Shown in pieces: positions 6,014 to 11,242 of a stretch of 11,242 bases of DNA (position 1 is its first letter; each line of letters opens with the position of its first letter). The DNA is taken from contig CAYYBZ010000018.1 of NCBI GenBank assembly GCA_964470285.1, positions 3,015-14,256 of the forward strand, written 5' to 3'. The DNA is from CAYYBZ01 sp964470285 [NCBI: uncultured Oligoflexia bacterium]. GTDB taxonomy: Bacteria; Bdellovibrionota_G; CAYYBZ01. The position numbers and the translations under genes were made by a program. Under the pieces are notes generated by a model. The model saw nothing but the letters and a program-made list of their open reading frames with translations. It was not told the origin of the DNA and made no database searches.

Positions 6014-7591
6014 TTATGCATTGAAGCTGTCTCTTTCAAAACCGAATTTAGAAACTTTCATTATCAAACTTGCCCTGCTTATACCTAAATCTTTGGCAAG
6101 CTGTGACTTGTTCCAGTTATGTTTTTTAAGCCCGTCCAGAATCATTTTTTTTTCCAGAGACACGACGGCACTCCGCAAATCCCCGTTTAGAGGAATATCA
6201 GAGGTGATAATTGAGCCTTCCTTTATTTCAGAAGACAGCAGGTTTTCAGTGATAACTTCTTCTTCTGCACAGAGAACAAAAAGTTTTTCAATCTCATTTT
6301 CAAGCTGGCGAACATTTCCCGGCCAGTAATAACTCATCATCATTTCAACCGTTTTGGGTGACAGTGTTTTGTCTTTTCTTTTAAGTTTCCTTGAATTTTT
6401 CTTAATGAAATTTTCTATCAGAAGGGGAATATCGTCTCTTCTGTCTCTTAAGGCGGGTACGTTTACGTGAATAACATTTATTCTATAATAAAGATCTTCT
6501 CTGAACTCCCCCTTTTCCACCATCTTTTTTAAGTCCCTATTGGTTACCGCAATTATTCTTACATCTACTTTTTTAGGTTCTGTACCGCCGACAGGCATAA
6601 AAGTGCCTTCCTGAAGAACCCTTAAAATCTTTACCTGAAGGGAAGCGGACATATCTCCAATTTCGTCCAGTAAAAATGTTCCTCCGTCAGCAACTTCAAA
6701 AAGTCCTTTTTTGTTTTTTATTGCACCTGTAAAGGCGCCCTTTACGTGACCGAAAAGTTCGGAATCCAAAAGATTGTCATTAAAGGCCGAACAATTCTGA
6801 GCGACAAACCTTCTATCCTTTCTTGAACTTGCATAATGTATTGCCTTTGCAACAAGCTCTTTTCCCGTTCCGTTTTCCCCTGTTATCAGAACCGTTGAAT
6901 CGCAATCAGCGACCTTCTCAATAAGCATAAAAAGCCTTTGCATTATCGCTGTTTTGCCTATTATCGAACCCAGCCTGTATTTTTCTCTTAATTGACGGTT
7001 TAAATCCGTAATTTCATCTTCTTTATTCTTTATTCTTTCCCTGAAGGATTCCAACTCGTTTATCCCGAAGCGGATTAGATCAAGTAAATACTGAATTGAC
7101 CCCTCTTTTATTATTGAAATCTCACCCGCTATCTGTGAGGGATTTATAAAATTGTTTGTATATTTTCCTAGCGTAGAGTTAATCTCATTTATTTTCTCTG
7201 AAACCGGTTTTTCGGTTAAAAAACCGCAGGAGAAAACAGCTCCGATATATTTGCCATCTTGGTAGTAAGGAACGGCTATCATTTTAAGGCCCAAATGACA
7301 CATCCCATCAAAAACACAGCCGTTAGGATAAGCACCTGTCTTTAAAAGCTTATTAAGCTCACTTACTGATTTATCGCAGCATTCAAGACCTTTGGGACAG
7401 AACAGCGCTTCCTGGCAAAAGCGATTAAGCGGAGGAACGATTTTACCTCTTGCATGATCGATTACAAAACCGTCTGAGTTCATGAAACCTATTTCAAGTT
7501 TCCATAATTTTCTAATAATTTCACGAAGTTTAATTATTGTGGGAAGACTTTCATACTTTTCGATGATGGAAAAATCCACTTTTGTACCCAT
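6014..7591 (-). CDS. Sigma-54-dependent activator with cysteine-rich PocR-type sensor domain
   Basis: This is an enhancer-binding activator of 525 aa. The N-terminal domain (about 1-175) resembles the PocR ligand-binding domain: LEIGFMNSDGFVID, then cysteines 59, 65, 71, 72, 92 and 98, a CHLGLKMIAVPYY core and YIGAVFSCGF with C122. A coiled-coil linker (about 178-205) leads to a complete AAA+ domain. That domain has Walker A GENGTGKE (238-245), the sigma-54 contact loop GAFTGA (285-290), Walker B GTFLLDEIGD and the arginine region WPGNVRQLEN (423-432). A Fis-type helix-turn-helix ends the protein (about 483-518, NKSQLAKDLGISRASL). The start is the ATG at 7591 because GGAGGAGGG sits just before it; an in-frame TTG at 7663 falls inside the promoter -35. 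PocR domains sense small carbon compounds such as diols. The cysteine cluster could instead bind metal or sense redox. No sigma-54 target promoter is evident in the window. Confidence 0.93.
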   Translation of the reverse strand: MGTKVDFSIIEKYESLPTIIKLREIIRKLWKLEIGFMNSDGFVIDHARGKIVPPLNRFCQEALFCPKGLECCDKSVSELNKLLKTGAYPNGCVFDGMCHLGLKMIAVPYYQDGKYIGAVFSCGFLTEKPVSEKINEINSTLGKYTNNFINPSQIAGEISIIKEGSIQYLLDLIRFGINELESFRERIKNKEDEITDLNRQLREKYRLGSIIGKTAIMQRLFMLIEKVADCDSTVLITGENGTGKELVAKAIHYASSRKDRRFVAQNCSAFNDNLLDSELFGHVKGAFTGAIKNKKGLFEVADGGTFLLDEIGDMSASLQVKILRVLQEGTFMPVGGTEPKKVDVRIIAVTNRDLKKMVEKGEFREDLYYRINVIHVNVPALRDRRDDIPLLIENFIKKNSRKLKRKDKTLSPKTVEMMMSYYWPGNVRQLENEIEKLFVLCAEEEVITENLLSSEIKEGSIITSDIPLNGDLRSAVVSLEKKMILDGLKKHNWNKSQLAKDLGISRASLIMKVSKFGFERDSFNA

Positions 7592-7593
7592 TT

Positions 7594-7602
7594 CCCTCCT
7601 CC
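7594..7602 (-). promoter_or_regulatory. Strong Shine-Dalgarno deciding the start of the sigma-54 activator
   Basis: Read on the - strand this is GGAGGAGGG, two bases before the ATG at 7591 with the GGAGG core about 5 nt away. It rules out the longer upstream frame. Confidence 0.85.
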
Positions 7603-7634
7603 AATCATTGAAATTTATAGGTGAGCTTAATATC

Positions 7635-7663
7635 TTTTTAATACAGCGCGTTATGATTGTCAA
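7635..7663 (-). promoter_or_regulatory. Promoter of the sigma-54 activator gene (sigma-70 type)
   Basis: On the - strand a perfect TTGACA (7663-7658) is followed after 17 bp by TAAAAA (7640-7635), a weak -10. The spacer carries ATAACGC at 7654-7648, starting 3 bases after TTGACA. The divergent promoter has the same heptamer at the same distance. The leader to the ATG would be about 35 nt. Confidence 0.55.
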
Positions 7664-7682
7664 TTGTTTTTTGATAAATATA

Positions 7683-7711
7683 TTGACACAAATAACGCAT
7701 CGTGTTATATA
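7683..7711 (+). promoter_or_regulatory. Promoter of the PilZ genes (sigma-70 type, extended -10)
   Basis: TTGACA at 7683-7688, a 17-bp spacer, and TATATA at 7706-7711 preceded by TGT give a near-consensus extended -10 promoter. ATAACGC at 7692-7698 lies in the spacer and forms an imperfect dyad with GTGTTAT at 7702-7708, overlapping the -10. The untranslated leader would be about 75 nt. Confidence 0.75.
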
Positions 7712-7794
7712 TCCTTTCCAACTTAAGCACTCCGGTGCCCATATTGACTTTTTGTTGAAACTATAATATGTTACGAAGCTAAGAGGGGTATTTT

Positions 7795-8205
7795 ATGGCA
7801 AACCTTTTCAAGGAACATAGAAAGTTTTTAAGATTCCCGACATCCATCCCTATCGCTATAGAAGAAAAATCCGAGAATCTTTCAACTATCTGTGCCAACA
7901 TCAGTCAAAAGGGCGTCTATATTGAAACCTCCGAAAAACTTAAAAAGGGCGACGTTCTTTGTATGAATTTGACGCTGAATTCCAAATCAAAACCTGTCAA
8001 GATTGTTGGCGAAGTGCGTTGGGCAGTAAACACAAAAACCAAAGACTATTCGAACAAGAATATCAAAGGTTTCGGAATCAAATTCCTTGCAAACTTCAAA
8101 GACAATTTAAATGTCCACGACGGAATTCTTGAGAAAGAGCGCTGGAAACCCAGCAGTGAAAAAGAAGATTTTGAATTGAAAGGACCGGCTCACAGCACCG
8201 TCTGA
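7795..8205 (+). CDS. PilZ-domain protein, first of a tandem pair
   Basis: This is a 136-aa single-domain c-di-GMP receptor. The PilZ signature is complete: the RxxxR switch motif in RKFLR (R9, R13) and the [DN]xSxxG motif in NISQKG (N35-G40), followed by the beta-barrel region ending in KGFGIKFL. A charged tail of about 35 residues follows (EKERWKPSSEKEDFELKG). PilZ proteins bind cyclic di-GMP and alter motility, exopolysaccharide synthesis or gene expression through partners. It is expressed from the promoter at 7683-7711. The second PilZ gene begins 42 bp downstream, so the two are very likely co-transcribed. The partner is unknown. Confidence 0.9.
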   Translation: MANLFKEHRKFLRFPTSIPIAIEEKSENLSTICANISQKGVYIETSEKLKKGDVLCMNLTLNSKSKPVKIVGEVRWAVNTKTKDYSNKNIKGFGIKFLANFKDNLNVHDGILEKERWKPSSEKEDFELKGPAHSTV

Positions 8206-8233
8206 TTGGGAATCTGTTTGAAGAAATTCGCAT

Positions 8234-8242
8234 AAGGAGGGG
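8234..8242 (+). promoter_or_regulatory. Strong Shine-Dalgarno for the TTG start of the second PilZ gene
   Basis: AAGGAGGGG lies 5 nt upstream of TTG at 8248 and decides this start in the absence of an ATG. Confidence 0.85.
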
Positions 8243-8247
8243 ACAAA

Positions 8248-8676
8248 TTGGGAAGCTATTCTGAAGCGCGAATTATCAATAGAAGAACATATCCTCGATA
8301 TCATTACCGCGCCGGTATAAATATAAAATCAACAAATGGAGAAACTTACTATACTTGGGATCCGGGCATATCTCAGAATTTAAGCCTCGACGGTATAAGC
8401 ATACTACATTCCAAAATTTTGGTTCCCGGAGAAATTGTCTTTCTCGCTATTCCCCTTTTCGGATCCGAAAGAGAGATTCTGCTTTCAGGTTCGGTAGAGT
8501 GGGTTGCCGTAGACGACCTCTACGATGACAGTCCATACTGGGTAAAAGCCGGAATTATGTTCAGCGACATGAGCAAAGACAAGAGGCAGACCTTAGCCAA
8601 AACTCTTTTAAACAGGCCCGTGGAAAATTATTTAAGTTCAAAAAAAGCCGCCAGAAAAATAGATTTTGTGATGTAA
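8248..8676 (+). CDS. PilZ-domain protein, second of the pair (TTG start)
   Basis: A second 142-aa PilZ protein with both c-di-GMP motifs: RTYPR (R13, R17) and NLSLDG (N44-G49), then strands ending in VKAGIMFSDM and a basic C-terminal helix. It is clearly diverged from its neighbour, with little identity outside the motifs. The start is a TTG at 8248 behind a very strong AAGGAGGGG (8234-8242) with 5-nt spacing; no ATG or GTG competes near this site. The combination of a strong ribosome site and a weak start codon may set its level. It ends 11 bp from the convergent cyclophilin gene, with no terminator between. Confidence 0.88.
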   Translation: MGSYSEARIINRRTYPRYHYRAGINIKSTNGETYYTWDPGISQNLSLDGISILHSKILVPGEIVFLAIPLFGSEREILLSGSVEWVAVDDLYDDSPYWVKAGIMFSDMSKDKRQTLAKTLLNRPVENYLSSKKAARKIDFVM

Positions 8677-8687
8677 AAGCCTCAGTC

Positions 8688-9320
8688 CTACTCGCCCGCA
8701 ATTGATATAGTCATGGTCACCTTCTTCAAAGGATTGTCCCTTGAGTCCCTGGGCTGGCTCACAATTTTATCGACAACATCCAAACCTTCCACAACTTCAC
8801 CAAACGCAGTATATTGGCCGTTTAGATGCGGAGCATGATTTACACAAATAAAGAATTGGCTCCCGGCAGAATTCGGATCGGTAGAGCGCGCCATGGAAAG
8901 TACTCCTCTTTTATGATCAGTTTTATTGAATTCTGCGTTTATTGTATAACCGGGACCTCCTGATCCATCGTTACTCCTATCATCGTCTTTTGAATTCGAA
9001 TCTCCGCCCTGAATCATAAATCCCGGGATTACCCTGTGAAAAGTTGTTCCGTTGTAAAAACCTTTTTTTGCAAGTTTCTTAAAGTTTGCTACATGATTCG
9101 GTGCAAGTTCGGGGAAAAACTTTATTACTATTCTTCCGAACTTTGTATCTATTACGGCATTGCCCTTTTCTATTCCTTCCGTACCTTTAATCTGCATTTT
9201 TTCTTCTCCTTTTGCCTGCTTGGTAACTTTTGTCGTCTTTAATTCCGTCTTCTCCTTTTTACATGATGAAAAAACAATACCGATTGAAAGCATTATTCCA
9301 AAATATAGAATCTTTTTCAT
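8688..9320 (-). CDS. Lipoprotein peptidyl-prolyl cis-trans isomerase, cyclophilin type
   Basis: It catalyses cis-trans isomerisation of X-Pro bonds in envelope proteins. The N-terminus is a lipoprotein signal (MKK, hydrophobic stretch, then SSC with lipidated C20; the residue at -3 is Phe, so the lipobox is slightly atypical). A Lys/Glu/Thr-rich tether (about 21-50) leads to a cyclophilin domain (about 53-208). It has FHRVIPGFMIQGGD with catalytic R96, GSQFFIC at 153-159 and LNGQYTAFGEV at 167-176. Length is 210 aa, normal for a bacterial cyclophilin with an export sequence. GAGG lies 7 nt before the ATG. It lies 36 bp behind the small exported protein gene on the same strand, probably one operon. 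Confidence 0.94.
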   Translation of the reverse strand: MKKILYFGIMLSIGIVFSSCKKEKTELKTTKVTKQAKGEEKMQIKGTEGIEKGNAVIDTKFGRIVIKFFPELAPNHVANFKKLAKKGFYNGTTFHRVIPGFMIQGGDSNSKDDDRSNDGSGGPGYTINAEFNKTDHKRGVLSMARSTDPNSAGSQFFICVNHAPHLNGQYTAFGEVVEGLDVVDKIVSQPRDSRDNPLKKVTMTISIAGE

Positions 9321-9356
9321 TAAAAGACCTCACTTTCGATAGGTGAAAAGGCAAGT

Positions 9357-9596
9357 TTAGATAGTTTGAGCTTCCTTGTCCATAAGTTCTTTAAGTCTCT
9401 TCAAAAGAAGCTTTTTATCGGACTTATGCTCTTTTTTAACGGAAAATTCAAGTTTCATAAACTGTTGAACACGTTTTTGAAATAACTCTTCAAAATAATT
9501 AACATGAAGCTTCTTTTTATTAAGCGCAAAGGCTTGCGGTGAAATAAATAAAAAAAACAGTATAAGTGTTATTGTTACCGTACGCTTCATAAGCAT
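9357..9596 (-). CDS. Small exported, highly basic protein of unknown function
   Basis: This 79-aa protein starts with a good signal peptide (MKRT, hydrophobic ITLILFFLFI, cleavage likely after AFA). That leaves about 53 residues rich in Lys, Leu and Glu, predicted helical (KKLLLKRLKELMDKEAQ). I recognise no family. Starts at 9596 or 9590 (second Met) are both possible; neither has a strong ribosome site. It is first in a leftward pair with the cyclophilin lipoprotein, so it may be a periplasmic partner or just a neighbour. Confidence 0.6.
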   Translation of the reverse strand: MLMKRTVTITLILFFLFISPQAFALNKKKLHVNYFEELFQKRVQQFMKLEFSVKKEHKSDKKLLLKRLKELMDKEAQTI

Positions 9597-9672
9597 TTTT
9601 ATTTTGGCTTGATTTTATGGGCTTTTTATCAGAAAATCGCCTTCAAGTCAATTTTTACGCGTTACGTTAACA

Positions 9673-11242
9673 ATGCTAACTACTATAAACTCAAAGATTT
9701 TTTTACCACGCAACGGCCTGTTGGCTCAAATCACATCATCGAGCTCTCAGATTGCTTCGCTTATCGAGAAGCTTTCACTAAATGAAAAAATTAGTGTTCT
9801 AATGCAATCCTTATCTGCTAAAGCGTTTTTAACCGCTGTTTTATCAGGAATATTGCATAAAAACATTGTTGTTGTAACGCCCGACGAAGATTACGCATCC
9901 GGTTTCACGGATGACATTTTAAGCTTCTCAAAACTTCTTTATAAGAAAACACCCCTAATATTTCATTATCCTTTAAGGCCTGAAAATCAAACTCAAAGGA
10001 TATTTGAAGATCACTTAGAAGAAGCTTCACGTGTAAAGTGTCTCTCTTTAATGGGTAAGAAAGAACCTTTTATTGTGATAACAAGCGAAAGCGCCATACG
10101 GCAGAAAGTGTTACCGAAAAACTTACTTGAGGAAAATTCATTCAATCTAAACATAAACTCAACTCAATGTCCTGAAGATTTAAAAAGAAAATTATTGCAA
10201 ATAGGATACTCGTTTGAATCGAATACGGAAAAGCCTTCACATGCAGCTTTCAGGAGCGGAATAGTAGATATATTTTCCCCCGCCGAAGGCTTGCCGGCAA
10301 GAATAGAATTTGACGGAGACAGAATTGATTCAATAAGGCTTTTTGATCCTTACTCTCAGTTAACCGTCAAAAATTGCGATGTAAAGTCATATACGGTAAT
10401 ACCTTCCCGGGAAATTATAGTTGAAAAAGACTCGTTTATCAGGACAAAAAAATCTTTAAGGGACATCTGCGATTTTTTGGGTATTCCAAAGAAAAAAAGA
10501 AGGGAAGTTTTTGAACCCGTTGATAATGAAAACTTAAGAGACATTACCCCGGATTATATTTGTGCATTTTATTCCGAGCTCAGCAGCTTTACCGATTATA
10601 TTCCCAAAGAAACCGCATTAATTTCCATTAACCGCTATCAGATAATCAGAAATGCCTTATCTACTTTCAAAAACAGTTATGAAACATACGAAAAACGTCT
10701 GGCTGATGAAAAAATTACTTACCCGCTTAATCAATCATGGGTAAATCCGGATGAACTCAATACATGGATTAAAGAAAACTCTTTTCTGAGCATTAACGAC
10801 CTGGATATAGATTCACATGAAGAGGAAAAAACAGCTCTGGATATTTCCGTAATAAATTATCAAAACTCCAAACTGAAACCTTCCGAATTTCTTGCAGGCC
10901 TTGTAAGAAAAAACTCTGCTGATGCTAATAAAACATTTTTATTCAGCGAATCCTTTGACCATGCTTGCAGAACATGTGATTTTTTAAGAAAGAAAAACCT
11001 TCCTTGTGATTTAGACAGAAGAAGTTTTGGAAAGAAACCTCAGAAAACTCAAGTTAAAACACCCGTTGTTTTAACAAAGGGTAAAATCTCAAAATCATTT
11101 ACCGTTAATGACTGTGGAATTTCCTTTATCGATGAAACATCCCTTTTCGGCAGAAAACGTTACAGAGAAACTGAAAAGACTGAAATATCAAGATCGGTTA
11201 TTAACCTATCAACACTTAAACCCGGAGACTACGTAGTCCATG
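9673..11242 (+). CDS. mfd: Transcription-repair coupling factor Mfd, N-terminal part (runs off the window)
   Basis: Mfd displaces RNA polymerase stalled at DNA lesions and recruits UvrA. About 523 codons are visible with no stop. The N-terminal UvrB-like region is recognised by GYSFES (178-183), the RSGIVDIF block (194-201) and RIEFDGDRIDSIRLFD (210-225). A poorly conserved D2/D3 region follows, with SFIDETSLFGRKRYR near the end. The last visible residues, LKPGDYVVH, open the RNA-polymerase-interacting domain (normally followed by HGIG). The helicase motor lies beyond the edge. The ATG at 9673 is the first in-frame ATG, GTG or TTG after a stop at 9610, but no Shine-Dalgarno precedes it. It diverges from the 79-aa gene with 76 bp between. 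Confidence 0.92.
   Translation, partial: MLTTINSKIFLPRNGLLAQITSSSSQIASLIEKLSLNEKISVLMQSLSAKAFLTAVLSGILHKNIVVVTPDEDYASGFTDDILSFSKLLYKKTPLIFHYPLRPENQTQRIFEDHLEEASRVKCLSLMGKKEPFIVITSESAIRQKVLPKNLLEENSFNLNINSTQCPEDLKRKLLQIGYSFESNTEKPSHAAFRSGIVDIFSPAEGLPARIEFDGDRIDSIRLFDPYSQLTVKNCDVKSYTVIPSREIIVEKDSFIRTKKSLRDICDFLGIPKKKRREVFEPVDNENLRDITPDYICAFYSELSSFTDYIPKETALISINRYQIIRNALSTFKNSYETYEKRLADEKITYPLNQSWVNPDELNTWIKENSFLSINDLDIDSHEEEKTALDISVINYQNSKLKPSEFLAGLVRKNSADANKTFLFSESFDHACRTCDFLRKKNLPCDLDRRSFGKKPQKTQVKTPVVLTKGKISKSFTVNDCGISFIDETSLFGRKRYRETEKTEISRSVINLSTLKPGDYVVH

Noticed and set aside
5833-6024. 63-codon open frame on the + strand
   Set aside because: No ribosome site, AT-rich composition that keeps frames open by chance, and overlap with the end of the sigma-54 activator gene.
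6021-6329. 102-codon + strand frame inside the sigma-54 activator
   Set aside because: Shadow of a full-length activator gene whose DNA-binding and AAA+ motifs lie on the - strand.
7725-7742. Possible sigma-54 promoter on the - strand (GG-N10-GC)
   Set aside because: Only the GG and GC positions fit well, it lies about 130 bp from the start codon, and GCAC/GTGC pairing explains it as a short hairpin.
1-11242. CRISPR array, insertion sequence or prophage genes
   Set aside because: No regularly spaced short repeats, transposase, integrase or phage structural motifs were seen; the only sizeable direct repeat is the 55-bp pair at the left edge.

Overview
The window is AT-rich (my rough estimate is under 40% GC) and densely coded. 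It holds eleven well-supported coding regions, one of them running off the right edge, plus one GC-rich open frame of uncertain status. A cyclophilin with a lipoprotein signal, a secreted protein with an outer-membrane-like C-terminus, PilZ proteins and a sigma-54 activator point to a low-GC, diderm (Gram-negative) bacterium. AhpC plus a ferritin-like diiron protein suggest an anaerobe or microaerophile that must handle oxygen. I cannot name the phylum from the sequence.

Left end (1-346): non-coding DNA with a perfect 55-bp direct repeat (1-55 and 208-262). Each copy contains all or part of a strong intrinsic terminator. The 152 bases between the copies have no convincing gene. Next comes an oxidative-stress block (356-2187): a MarR-type repressor with a four-cysteine C-terminal tail, a 2-Cys peroxiredoxin (AhpC) and a ferritin-like diiron protein, all on the + strand. 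One inverted repeat lies in the marR promoter and another lies just upstream of ahpC. The simplest reading is a redox-sensing regulator that controls itself and the two detoxification genes.

Middle (2317-5816): an exported protein with a duplicated helical repeat and a hydrophobic C-terminal domain, a convergent CvpA-family membrane protein with an extended tail, and an aldehyde dehydrogenase. After the dehydrogenase lies a GC-rich island of about 215 bp. It contains an open frame for a Gly/Cys-rich peptide with no good start codon, and it is the least explained part of the window.

Right half (6014-11242): a sigma-54-dependent activator with a cysteine-rich PocR-type sensor domain is transcribed leftwards. 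Two PilZ (c-di-GMP receptor) genes diverge from it. The two divergent promoters share TTGACA-N3-ATAACGC in the same register, which suggests common control. Then come, leftwards, a small exported protein and a lipoprotein cyclophilin. Finally the N-terminal third to half of Mfd, the transcription-repair coupling factor, runs rightwards off the window.

The PocR-type activator and the lactaldehyde/semialdehyde-type dehydrogenase lie tail to tail and may serve one alcohol or aldehyde pathway, but I found no sigma-54 promoter that links them.
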